From NCBI RefSeq assembly GCF_009928445.1, contig NZ_JAABNO010000039.1:1-43421 (forward strand): DNA of 43,421 nucleotides, in the 5' to 3' direction. Position numbers and translations under genes: made by a program. The notes under the pieces were generated by a model that searched no databases, had not been told where the DNA came from, and was given only the letters and a program-made list of their open reading frames with translations. The DNA is from Clostridium sp. C8-1-8. Lineage in GTDB: Bacteria > Bacillota > Clostridia > Clostridiales > Clostridiaceae. This document shows positions 36,301 through 43,421 of this stretch, piece after piece (position 1 is the first letter of the stretch; each line of letters opens with the position of its first letter).

Positions 36301-38953
36301 TCCAGACAAAGTAGCCAATGGATCCTATAAGCTTCAATGGAAGGCATCAGATGATGCTACAGGTGCAAATGGAGTATTTGCAATATCCGTTAATGGAACA
36401 GCATTGACTAGTAAGCAATTAAAAAATATTACTTTAACAGGAGATACCTATTCCATAGATATTCCTCTTAAAGATAATAGTGAAAACTCTATAGAAGTTT
36501 TAGGAACAGACTATGCTTCTAATATAGGAGAGAGCTCTATAAGTGTAAAGACAGGTGTACTCCCTGAAGTTTATCTTTATGATCTTCATGATGGAGATAA
36601 ATCTAACAGTGATAAGATTCAATTCTCTGGAGTGGTTCAGTCAGACGTAAAGACATTACTTATAAATGGAGTAGAAACATCAGTATCTCCAGATGGAACC
36701 TTTAAAAAGGAGTTGGAACTTACAGAGGGAAACAACACAATAAGTATAGTTGCAAAAGATAGTAATGGTAATGAAGTTTACAATAAAAATTACAGTGTAT
36801 CTGTAGATACTAAAAAACCAGTTATAAGTATTTCTTCACCAGTAGTATCAAAGGATGGCTATATTTATACCAATAGTCATAGTGTTATCTTTAATGGTAA
36901 AGTAACAGATACATCTCAATTAGCATTAACAATAAACGGGTCTCCAGTTAAGCTGAATGCAGATGGAACCTTTACAGCAGATGTTGCAGTTGATGGAAAT
37001 ACTTTGGTTCAGATTTTAGCAGCGGATTCTTATCAAAATACAACAGAGCAAGATTTCACTGTTGTATCTACTGTTAACTCAGATCCTTTTGAAGTTAATT
37101 TTAACAATTTAGAAGCCTTCTCAGTACTTTCTGCGAAAGATACTAATAAAGATGTGTATACAGTAACTGGTAAGGTAAACCACAAGGTACCCGTGTTTAA
37201 GATAGGCGGACAAGACGTTTCTGTAAAAGATGATTTAACCTTCGGCGCAGAAGTTAAGTTAGTTCAAGGAAATAATAATATAAATGTTTATGCCGAAGAT
37301 AATACTGGTACAGTTGTATTTAATTATGCATATAAGGTTTTATATGATTCAGTTGCACCAAAACTTGTAATAAACAGTCCGGTTGCAAAAGCAGATGGCA
37401 ATGTTTATACAAATCAAGATAGTATTACTTTAAATGGAGCCGTTAATGACAACGCCTATGGATATAGCTTGTTTGTAAATGGAAATGCAGTTCTATCCTA
37501 TGATAGATATCCAGCTACAGGTGATGCTCCAGATAAGCCATTTAGCTATACCGTTCCATTGACAAGCGATAAGAGTATTATAAAAGTTAATCTTGTTGAC
37601 GAATCAAGCAATGCTACAGTAGATGTTATAAATGTTATTAAAGATAAAGTAGCTCCTAAGGCTGCAACGCTTACTCCAAGTACAACAGAACTAACCAACA
37701 AGGATGTAAGTGTCACTATTGCAGCAGATTCCTCTGATAAGGATGTTGATAAGATAGAATACAGCTTTGATAATAACACCTACTTGCCATATTCAGCACC
37801 AGTTAAGGTAGTTAGCAATGGTAAGCTATACGCTAGAGTTATAGACTATGCAGGAAACGTAACTACATCTTCTATAGATATAGCTAATATTGATAAGTCA
37901 GCTCCAATAGTTACAGTTTCAGGTGTTGAGGATGGTAAAACTTATGTCAATACATCAGTTACTCCTAAGGCTACAACTGATAAAGAAGCTTCTGTTTCAT
38001 TAAAGCTTGATGGAAACAGCTATGATGGAACAACTGCTATCTCGGCTTTAGGAAATCATAAATTAACTGTTTCTGCTACTGATAAAGCTGGCAATACAAC
38101 AGCAAAAGATATTAACTTTACTCTTACTGCTCAGACAACATCAGATGAAATATCATTAATAGATTATCTTAAGACTTTAATAAGTAAGTCAAAGACAGGT
38201 GATAAGCTTAGTATTGATGCAACAAATATAACATCAGTTTCCAGTGATGTATTTAAGGCCTTAAAAGGTTCAAATGTATTTGCTACCTTTAATACTAATT
38301 CTTCTTTAGGTGCTATAACATGGACATTTAATGGTAGTGATTTAGGTGATTTTGATAGAAGTGTAGATCTAGGGCTCAATGCTACTTCAACAAGCGCAGA
38401 TGAGATCAACAAGTTAGATGGTAAAGCACAGATGATATCCTTTAAGTTTGAAGGAAACTTACCAGGAAAAGCAGTGGTTTCATTGCCAGTTGATACTTCA
38501 AAGCTTGATGCTTCAAAACCAATATATCTATACCATTATAATTCTGATACTAAGGTTGTAGATAAGGTTGGAGACGCCTTAAAAGCATATCAGAAAGGTT
38601 CATTGTATTATGTTGATATAGCAATAACACATTGCAGTGACTACTTCCTTTCACTAAATGGTAATATTGAGACTGTTGTAATAAGTCCTGCACAACCTGG
38701 TACAGGATCAAACACAAATAATGGTTCAAGCGGAACAAATGGGGCAAATGGAACATCAGGATCAAGTTCAAGTAATGGTTCAAACACAACAAGCTCATCA
38801 AATACTACAAATTCAACATCATCAGCATCTTCAACAAGTTCAGCATCAATGCCTAAAACTGGTTCAGTTATCGATTCTAATATATTGATAGTATTAGGAA
38901 TCATAGCATTAGCGGGTGGAGTAGTTCTTGTAAGAAGGAAAAGAATTAATTAA
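33350..38953 (+). CDS. Cell-wall-anchored S8 subtilisin-like serine protease, copy 2
   Basis: The 1867-residue protein is a paralogue of its upstream neighbour with the same order: signal peptide (about 1-32), I9-like prodomain (VVRVIVQLDGKSA), S8 domain with Asp216, His275, Asn379 and Ser616, PA insert (about 430-565), Fn3-like domain, Ig-like modules, Ser/Thr/Asn-rich linker (about 1775-1833), MPKTG (1834-1838), membrane helix and RRKR. It differs in having more unrelated Ig-like modules but only one clear copy of the DKAGN repeat that copy 1 has three times. The start is TTG, supported by AAAAGGGGGG upstream. It has its own promoter and terminator, so is probably monocistronic. Confidence 0.93.
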   Translation: MNKSRKKILSLLVAFLMFASFFTNISSVTAKAEQPDAKKVKQEMIESMKQQNAEGASKIKVSSKLEGKLANTKDDDTKKLNGNDPNEVVRVIVQLDGKSAVEGEAKGISSANPITNKTVTGAIEKVQNTQSSIIKKAESITGNKVRRTYGYLVNGFSIEAKRSDISKIASISGVKSATEAKTYHPDMKFADTLTQAYSTWQDLGYKGEGMVVAIVDTGIDYTHKDLTITDPSKAKLTATTPKGPGKFYSVKVPYGHNFADGSDDVVDKNPNTEMHGMHVAGIVAANGKESGVDTFSTVRGVAPEAQLLAMKVFTNNPASKSAYDDDIIAAIEDSVLHGADVINMSLGSDAGFQDANDPTQIAIKNATDNGTVVVISAGNSAISTGSSANNVPPVNTLGTTDDATVGSPGVSKDAITVASYENTNITGPAFDYVSTSDSGLMLYSKSEVDPLVALTNKAGYQLIDCGQGKNTIEGTGDDFSGKNLNGKIALVQKVSGSFGNKKLAAQYAGAIGVIFYNAQGDDSIPTTAAKAGVTIPCINVSYSSGAKLKGLIASGVAVQFNGKSTSIANPNAGDFSAFSSWGPTPELDFKPEISAPGGNIWSLANGNKYQSMSGTSMASPHVAGSEALIVQAIKANNPGISGRALVELAKKATINTAKIEYDKYNTSVPYSPRRQGAGLIQIESAIKNKVTVTDNNGNAAVALKQIGQSSSFDLTLTNYGKDAYTYNLSDTGVLTETTSTDTGAATEAVISGASIKYSANKVTVPAGGSAKITVTITLPSSLAKQSYVEGFIKLAADNVPSLVVPYMGFYGDWSALKTIDSPMWDSSRIVGTTSLGTGSSSAFTPYAVGKDGSIDKDKVAFSTGNLALYNTVVPNLYMLRSAKNLQVQVLDKDKKLIRTLSSENNVKKNILENELSKTVYGTVDSQGTWDGSIYNEATGNYEAAPDGQYYIRIQTTTDIDNSSTQSLELPVKIDSKAPSINIISPDKVANGSYKLQWKASDDATGANGVFAISVNGTALTSKQLKNITLTGDTYSIDIPLKDNSENSIEVLGTDYASNIGESSISVKTGVLPEVYLYDLHDGDKSNSDKIQFSGVVQSDVKTLLINGVETSVSPDGTFKKELELTEGNNTISIVAKDSNGNEVYNKNYSVSVDTKKPVISISSPVVSKDGYIYTNSHSVIFNGKVTDTSQLALTINGSPVKLNADGTFTADVAVDGNTLVQILAADSYQNTTEQDFTVVSTVNSDPFEVNFNNLEAFSVLSAKDTNKDVYTVTGKVNHKVPVFKIGGQDVSVKDDLTFGAEVKLVQGNNNINVYAEDNTGTVVFNYAYKVLYDSVAPKLVINSPVAKADGNVYTNQDSITLNGAVNDNAYGYSLFVNGNAVLSYDRYPATGDAPDKPFSYTVPLTSDKSIIKVNLVDESSNATVDVINVIKDKVAPKAATLTPSTTELTNKDVSVTIAADSSDKDVDKIEYSFDNNTYLPYSAPVKVVSNGKLYARVIDYAGNVTTSSIDIANIDKSAPIVTVSGVEDGKTYVNTSVTPKATTDKEASVSLKLDGNSYDGTTAISALGNHKLTVSATDKAGNTTAKDINFTLTAQTTSDEISLIDYLKTLISKSKTGDKLSIDATNITSVSSDVFKALKGSNVFATFNTNSSLGAITWTFNGSDLGDFDRSVDLGLNATSTSADEINKLDGKAQMISFKFEGNLPGKAVVSLPVDTSKLDASKPIYLYHYNSDTKVVDKVGDALKAYQKGSLYYVDIAITHCSDYFLSLNGNIETVVISPAQPGTGSNTNNGSSGTNGANGTSGSSSSNGSNTTSSSNTTNSTSSASSTSSASMPKTGSVIDSNILIVLGIIALAGGVVLVRRKRIN

Positions 38954-38954
38954 T

Positions 38955-38995
38955 AAAAAATAGGTACCTCTATGTAAGAGGTACCTATTTTTTCT
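38955..38995. terminator. Bidirectional terminator between the second subtilase and NADH oxidase genes
   Basis: A perfect 17-bp stem (38955-38971 with 38977-38993) has a 5-nt loop, with A and T runs inside the stem ends. It serves both convergent genes. Confidence 0.92.
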
Positions 38996-38999
38996 CATC

Positions 39000-40328
39000 C
39001 TATTTAGCGCTTAAGGCAACTACATTTAATAAACTCCAAGGTTTATTAAAATGAGGTTGGAAGAAGAAGTCTACAAAGGCAAGCTCATCTATTGTCATTT
39101 TGTTTTGAATAACTACAGACATTGTATTCATCATCTGAGTTAAGTCTGTCTTTGATATAAGCTGTGCACCAAGAATAACTTCAGAATCAGCATCATATAC
39201 AACTTTTATTGTAGCTGAATCAAAAGTTGGCATAAATTCTGGTCTATAGTTATCAGTAACGGATACTGATTTAACATTGAAGCCTGCAGCTTTAGCAGAA
39301 TCTTCTGTAAGACCTGTTGCAGCAATGTTATATTCATATATTTTAATTCCTGAAGTAGCTTGAGTACCCATATATCTTGTGGTTGGCGTAACAAGGTTTC
39401 TGCCTATTAGAGTACCCATTCTAACTGCATTTGTAGCAAGAGGAATGTATTCTCTTTTACCTGTTGGATTGTAAATTACTGAGCAGCAATCTCCAGCAGC
39501 AAATACATCTTCTTTACTTGTTCTCATATATTCATCTACAAGGATTGCTCCGTTTGGAAGCATATCTAGCTTACCTTTAAACAGCTCAGTGCTTGGTCTA
39601 AAGCCAATACATAAGATTACAAGATCAGCTTCATATTCACCTTTATTGGTTACTACCTTAGTAACCTTTCCATTGTTGCCTTCAAACTTGTTTACAGTTT
39701 CTCCTAAAGCTAGCTTAACTCCTCTGTTAGCAAAAGCCATTTCTGCAGTGTCAGTAAATTCTTTGTCTAAATATTTGCTTAATATTCTATCTACGCTATC
39801 TATTAAAGTAACTTCCTTTCCGTTAGCTTGGAAGGCTTCTACTAATTCAACACCTATATAGCCAGCTCCTACAACAACAATTTTGCTTGCTTCTTTTGCT
39901 TTTTCTATAATTGTATTTGAGTGATAGAAGTTCTTTGAAAGAAGTATATTATCTAAATCTATTCCTTCTATCTTAGGCACTATAGGCCATGAGCCAGAAG
40001 TTATTATTAGCTTATCAAAAGTATCTTCAAATTCTTCATTTGAATTCAAATCTTTCACTTTAAGTTTTTTCGCATCAAAGTCTATATCTAGCACATCGTG
40101 AGACATCTTAGTTTTTACACCTAGTTCTGCTAGTGCTTCAGGAGAGCTATAGAATAATCCTTGAGGATCCTTAACAACTCCACCAACATATAATGCAATA
40201 CCACAAGAAAGGAATGAAATGTTGTTGTTTCTTTCATATACTGTAATTTCTGCATTTGGATATAGTTTTGCTGTATTTACTATCGCTGCAGTACCTGCAT
40301 GGGTACAACCTATTACTGCCACCTTCAT
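39000..40328 (-). CDS. nox: NADH oxidase-type FAD-dependent oxidoreductase
   Basis: The 442-residue flavoprotein belongs to the NADH oxidase/peroxidase/CoA-disulfide reductase group. It has an N-terminal FAD site (VAVIGCTHAGTAA, with His10), a redox cysteine at 42 in FLSCGIALYVGG, an NAD site VVVGAGYIGVELVEAF and a second FAD motif VFAAGDCC. The single Cys42 with His10 suggests reduction of O2 to water by NADH, useful for oxygen tolerance and NAD+ recycling in an anaerobe; CoA-disulfide reductase activity is an alternative. The ATG at 40328 follows GGAGG, whereas an in-frame TTG at 40343 overlaps that site. A Rex-like operator lies upstream. Confidence 0.88.
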   Translation of the reverse strand: MKVAVIGCTHAGTAAIVNTAKLYPNAEITVYERNNNISFLSCGIALYVGGVVKDPQGLFYSSPEALAELGVKTKMSHDVLDIDFDAKKLKVKDLNSNEEFEDTFDKLIITSGSWPIVPKIEGIDLDNILLSKNFYHSNTIIEKAKEASKIVVVGAGYIGVELVEAFQANGKEVTLIDSVDRILSKYLDKEFTDTAEMAFANRGVKLALGETVNKFEGNNGKVTKVVTNKGEYEADLVILCIGFRPSTELFKGKLDMLPNGAILVDEYMRTSKEDVFAAGDCCSVIYNPTGKREYIPLATNAVRMGTLIGRNLVTPTTRYMGTQATSGIKIYEYNIAATGLTEDSAKAAGFNVKSVSVTDNYRPEFMPTFDSATIKVVYDADSEVILGAQLISKTDLTQMMNTMSVVIQNKMTIDELAFVDFFFQPHFNKPWSLLNVVALSAK

Positions 40329-40385
40329 AATCTTTACCTCCAAAAATATAATTAATATAAATTATTTATAAATAACAATTATCGC

Positions 40386-40403
40386 TTGTCTATATTTTAA
40401 CAA
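40386..40403. promoter_or_regulatory. Possible Rex (redox) operator upstream of nox
   Basis: TTGTCTATATTTTAACAA matches the Rex consensus TTGTTAANNNNTTAACAA at 12 of 14 defined positions. It lies 58 bases upstream of the start, in the promoter zone. Rex represses NADH-recycling genes when NADH is low, a sensible regulator for this enzyme. Binding is inferred. Confidence 0.45.
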
Positions 40404-40628
40404 GAGTTATAGAAAAAATCCATATATTTTTTTCTATGTATATGAAATTATGAGACTTTTTATTTGTTAAACCCATAAATATCAAGGGTTTACAATACCT
40501 TATTATGATATACAGTGAATAATAAAATATATTTTTCTGCCTAAATTTGTTCACATAAGTTCATAAAATAAAACGTGTTTGGCAGCATTACTTTCCTAAA
40601 ATAAATTCGGAAAGAGAGCTGCAGAGAA

Positions 40629-40665
40629 AACTCACTGAAGAAGGTCGCTTCAGCATCTTTTTATT
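40629..40665. terminator. CTGAAG-type hairpin 1 in the gap upstream of nox
   Basis: CTGAAG (40635-40640) pairs with CTTCAG (40648-40653), followed by a T-rich run. No plus-strand gene precedes it, so what it terminates is unclear. The gap 40404-40903 otherwise shows no gene. Confidence 0.45.
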
Positions 40666-40812
40666 ATTTTTCTTCAAAAAAGTAATTCTATACTGAAAAT
40701 TATTTTATTATTTAGTAATACTCTATAAAGGATAAAGCTAATATAAAGTATGATGAAAAAAGTTGTTTTCTTGTAAGCAGTTATGGCTTGGATAAAGCTA
40801 TGGGCAAATATG

Positions 40813-40850
40813 AAAAAAAGTCCCTGAAGTTTATCTTCAGCGACTTTTTG
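40813..40850. terminator. CTGAAG-type terminator downstream of the DUF4097 gene
   Basis: A long stem begins AAAAAGTC followed by CCTGAAG (about 40815-40829) and closes with CTTCAG and GACTTTTT (about 40834-40848). The A and T runs make it work in both directions. It lies about 55 bases past the stop of the minus-strand DUF4097 gene. Confidence 0.7.
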
Positions 40851-40903
40851 ACTGCTTGGGTTGATATAAAATTTTTTATTAAAACGCCTATTTAATATAT
40901 TTA

Positions 40904-41923
40904 TTAATTTTTATCTACATTAATATCTCCAGAGGTTGTATGAAGTGATAATTTGTTATTGCCATTACCATAGGTTCCACTTAAACTCCTTTTTCCAGAA
41001 GAGCTGTTTTCAAGAGAAAACTTAGTACTCATATCTCCAGAAGTAGAGGAAGCATCTAAGTTGAAAGAGCAGTCCTTAGGTAGCTTTAAAATAATATCCC
41101 CAGAAGTAGAGTGTGCACTGATATCACCTATGACATTTTGATAATTAAAAGATATATCTCCAGATACTGAAGAAGAACTTGATACACCTTCAAACTTATC
41201 TAACAATACTTTTCCTGATACTGTTTGAGTTTCAGTCTTATTTGTTATAACACTTGAACCGGTTATATCTCCAGAAACTGTTTTAGCATTGAGAGAGTCA
41301 ACTTTAATATTTGATAATTTTATATTTCCAGAAGTTGAGTTCAAATGTAGGTTATTAAGTTGTTTATCTGATAGATTTATTTCTGAGGAAACAGTACTAA
41401 CTGATAAGTTTTTTGAGTAGTCTTTTGGCATGTAGATGTCTATCTTTGAGTTTAATGAGTAGCTTCCTATACCTAGAAAGGACTTATTTTCAAGTGAAAC
41501 TTTTACCGTATCTCCATCTGTTGAACCTTCGAGTTTGGGAGCAGTTGTTGCAAAGCTAGTCTTCAAGTTACCAGTTAAGACTACTTTTATTTCGTTTTTA
41601 TCATAATCATGGAATGTTAAATCACTGCTTACAAAAGATAAGTCTATATTGTTTATTCCTGATAATGACTTGTCAACCTCATCATTCAAATTGTAGTCAC
41701 CTTTATTATTAGAGGACGAAGAACTATTATTGTTATCATTAAATTGGACTGTACTAGAGTGCCTTTCAACAATATGCTTATTACTAATAAATGAATTAGT
41801 ATCATTTATTACATTAAGGATGTTAAAATTTGTCACCTTCAATATTATAGCTGCAGATCCATAACAGATTAAGACTACAGCTGCTAGAATTAAACAAAGT
41901 CTTTTCATAAAATTATTTTTCAT
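40904..41923 (-). CDS. DUF4097 family protein, membrane-anchored beta-repeat
   Basis: The 339-residue protein has one N-terminal membrane helix (about 8-28), a serine/asparagine-rich linker (about 55-75) and an extracellular part built from about eight short repeats ending in S/T-x-SG-D/N-I (for example TVSGDITGS, STSGDIILK, TTSGDINVD). This is the right-handed beta-repeat pattern of DUF4097 (putative adhesin). It is the last gene of the PadR/DUF1700/DUF4097 operon, 12 bases after DUF1700, with GAGGTG before the ATG. The molecular function is unknown; such operons are often linked to envelope stress. Confidence 0.85.
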   Translation of the reverse strand: MKNNFMKRLCLILAAVVLICYGSAAIILKVTNFNILNVINDTNSFISNKHIVERHSSTVQFNDNNNSSSSSNNKGDYNLNDEVDKSLSGINNIDLSFVSSDLTFHDYDKNEIKVVLTGNLKTSFATTAPKLEGSTDGDTVKVSLENKSFLGIGSYSLNSKIDIYMPKDYSKNLSVSTVSSEINLSDKQLNNLHLNSTSGNIKLSNIKVDSLNAKTVSGDITGSSVITNKTETQTVSGKVLLDKFEGVSSSSSVSGDISFNYQNVIGDISAHSTSGDIILKLPKDCSFNLDASSTSGDMSTKFSLENSSSGKRSLSGTYGNGNNKLSLHTTSGDINVDKN

Positions 41924-41935
41924 ACTATCTCACCT

Positions 41936-42538
41936 CTATCTAAAAACGGATATAATCCATTTAACAAATTTTATTATTAGAAGAATAAACGCTCTTATTA
42001 AATAGAAGCTCCCTATGGTGCTTAATATACCTAAGGCTATAGTGCCGATTCCTATTAATAGAGAAGCTGTTCCAGGTACCGCTGACCAACCGCTAGGAAT
42101 TGAAATTAGTCCAAATACAGATCCAACAGTTGTTCCTAGTGTTACAGCAAGCCCAGCGATACCTATAGCAAAAGTTCCAGCTAATAGACCAATCATTGCC
42201 CCTAATATACCTATAATTATTCCAAATATTCCAGGGCTAAATAATAGAAGTAATATGATTAGAACTATTGCAAATACTTTATTGGTACCATTATCGCTAC
42301 TATTTCTTCTAATATCACTTACCTGTGTATTATCATATATAAGTTTATTCTCTTTTCTATATTGACTCACAATTGTATGTGGATCGCCTAGTTCTCTTAT
42401 TATATCTTCTTCTGATTTTCCTTGGGCTAGACCAACATCAAAATGTTCTTCATAATCATATATGATATCTTTTCTTTCCTTCTCAGGGAAATCAAGTAGG
42501 CCATTTGAAAGTATATTTAGAAATTGATGCTTATTCAT
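41936..42538 (-). CDS. DUF1700 (HAAS domain) membrane protein
   Basis: The 200-residue protein has an N-terminal HAAS-type helical domain (about 1-60: MNKHQFLNILSNGLLDFPEKE, YDYEEHFDVGLAQGKSEEDIIRELGDP) and about four glycine-rich membrane helices (about 88-125, 125-150, 155-180 and 178-198). HAAS domains occur almost always beside PadR regulators and are thought to mediate signalling or assembly at the membrane. The gene overlaps the PadR stop by eight bases, implying coupled translation. Confidence 0.88.
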   Translation of the reverse strand: MNKHQFLNILSNGLLDFPEKERKDIIYDYEEHFDVGLAQGKSEEDIIRELGDPHTIVSQYRKENKLIYDNTQVSDIRRNSSDNGTNKVFAIVLIILLLLFSPGIFGIIIGILGAMIGLLAGTFAIGIAGLAVTLGTTVGSVFGLISIPSGWSAVPGTASLLIGIGTIALGILSTIGSFYLIRAFILLIIKFVKWIISVFR

Positions 42539-42857
42539 CAGGATTTTCCCCCTTAATTATTGTATTAACATTCTTTGAAAAGCTAAACCATTCATTTTCT
42601 AATTCTAGTTTTGTCTTGTATCCTAGTTCTGTTAATCTGTAGTATTTTCTAGGTGGTCCTTCTTGAGACTCTTGAAGGTAAGTTGTAAAGTAGCCTTCTT
42701 CTGTAAGTCTTCTGAGTATTGGATATATAGTTCCATCTGATATTTGAATGTTTTTAGAGATCTCATTTACTAGTTCATATCCATAACAATCCTTCCTAGC
42801 CAATACAGAAAGTACACAAAGTTCTAAAACACCTTTCTTTAATTGAATATTCACCAT
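42531..42857 (-). CDS. PadR family transcriptional regulator
   Basis: The 108-residue protein is a winged helix of the PadR-s1 type (LKKGVLELCVLSVLARKDCYGYELVNEIS, ISDGTIYPILRRLTEEGYF, GPPRKYYRLTELG), with a short C-terminal helix for dimerisation. PadR proteins usually repress their own operon until an inducer binds; the inducer is unknown. It is the promoter-proximal gene of the three-gene operon and has AGGTGA before its ATG. Confidence 0.9.
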   Translation of the reverse strand: MVNIQLKKGVLELCVLSVLARKDCYGYELVNEISKNIQISDGTIYPILRRLTEEGYFTTYLQESQEGPPRKYYRLTELGYKTKLELENEWFSFSKNVNTIIKGENPDE

Positions 42858-43312
42858 ATCACCTCTTTATTAATTTAAATTAGGAAAAATAAAAAAATAT
42901 ACTTACTCTATTACACAGATAAAATATCTTTATATTTAGTGGGAAATTTGACTTTATCATTAGTAGTTCTAACAATTACTGAATTAGTGTTTTGCATATC
43001 TCATATCTATAGTATATAAATCAGTATTGAATAATGCAAGGTACTAAACAATGTTTAAGAAAATCTTAAGAATTGGATAAAATTTCTTGAATATAAAATA
43101 AACATATCCTAGTGTATCAATATAGTAATTACCTATTAAACAAGAGGAAAATAAAGAATAAAGTGATTAAATACAATAAATAGCGAAATTTAATACTTAG
43201 CTATATTAATACACATGATATTATAAAACTCGTCCTTACGACAGAGTTGATAGGGCGAACACAAGAATTGAAATTAGTTTTTTAAATAAATTAAATTAAT
43301 TTTAAAAATGTG
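42858..43312. other. Intergenic region between the PadR operon and an rRNA promoter
   Basis: This 455-base AT-rich region should hold the divergent PadR promoter. A weak hairpin (TCGTCCT near 43230 with AGGGCGA near 43252) lies without a T run. The 40 bases before 43313 are almost pure A/T, consistent with an UP element for the following promoter. No gene is visible. Confidence 0.4.
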
Positions 43313-43341
43313 TTGACAAAGAAATCTTACGGTGGTAAGAT
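43313..43341 (+). promoter_or_regulatory. rRNA-type promoter
   Basis: TTGACA (43313-43318) and TAAGAT (43336-43341) with a 17-base spacer follow an A/T tract. The downstream leader resembles clostridial pre-16S leaders. Confidence 0.8.
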
Positions 43342-43421
43342 AAATGAGCTGTCAGAAATGCAGCAAAACAAACTTGGTCTTTGAAAATTAAACAGAGTAA
43401 AATAAACAAAGTCTAAAACTA
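43342..43421 (+). other. Probable rRNA operon leader (5' end of a pre-16S transcript)
   Basis: GGTCTTTGAAAATTAAACAG (43376-43395) resembles the boxA-like antitermination region that precedes 16S genes in clostridia. The 16S sequence is not reached in the window, so the identity rests on the promoter and leader. Confidence 0.65.

Noticed and set aside
27769..38953. Secreted toxin-like or conflict system in the long protease region
   Set aside because: Domain order (prodomain, S8 with PA insert, Fn3/Ig modules, wall anchor) matches known cell-envelope proteases; no immunity or toxin gene is nearby.
42015..42365. Plus-strand 116-residue frame inside the DUF1700 gene
   Set aside because: It is the antisense of glycine-rich membrane helices, giving a Pro/Ile-rich shadow.

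Overview
The window is low-GC Firmicutes DNA, most likely from Clostridium sensu stricto. The signs are A/T-rich codon use, strong GGAGG-type ribosome binding sites with frequent TTG starts, RAT-type antitermination, large surface proteins with LPXTG-like anchors, and a sucrose cluster in antiterminator-PTS-kinase-hydrolase order. It reads as ordinary chromosome. I saw no transposase, integrase, phage gene, CRISPR array or tRNA.

Layout. 1-2882 is the 3' part of a repeat-rich surface protein ending in LPKTG. 3227-5158 holds threonine ammonia-lyase and a HAD phosphatase. 5408-7316 (minus) is a GntR regulator/ABC ATPase/ABC permease operon behind an inverted-repeat operator. 7617-9837 has an M3 oligoendopeptidase converging on a glyoxalase-fold protein. 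10354-13033 has a Cof-type phosphatase, a two-domain GNAT acetyltransferase and a small VanZ-like membrane protein. 13030-19578 is a cobalamin block: promoter, B12 riboswitch, terminator, cobT-cobU-cobS-cobC, then a btuF-btuC-btuD-like importer. It would import corrinoids and complete the lower half of the molecule, a salvage rather than de novo set. 19782-21062 (minus) is a type I phosphodiesterase-like protein.

21497-27409 is the sucrose system. A promoter and a RAT/terminator precede a LicT/SacT-type antiterminator. A second RAT, enlarged by an internal hairpin, precedes the sucrose PTS IIBCA gene, followed by fructokinase and sucrose-6-phosphate hydrolase. 27690-38953 holds two tandem paralogous giant S8 proteases, each with signal peptide, prodomain-like region, catalytic domain with PA insert, Ig-like repeats and an MPKTG anchor. 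Their promoters and terminators also resemble each other. 39000-40328 (minus) is an NADH oxidase-type flavoprotein with a Rex-like site upstream. 40904-42857 (minus) is a PadR/DUF1700/DUF4097 operon. The last ~110 bases are an rRNA-type promoter and leader, so a 16S gene probably starts just past the window.

The least explained material is intergenic: two families of short palindromic repeats (A near 5176 and 21345; B near 5325, 12441 and 19581), the hairpin insertion inside the second RAT, and a recurring CTGAAG/CTTCAG terminator sequence.
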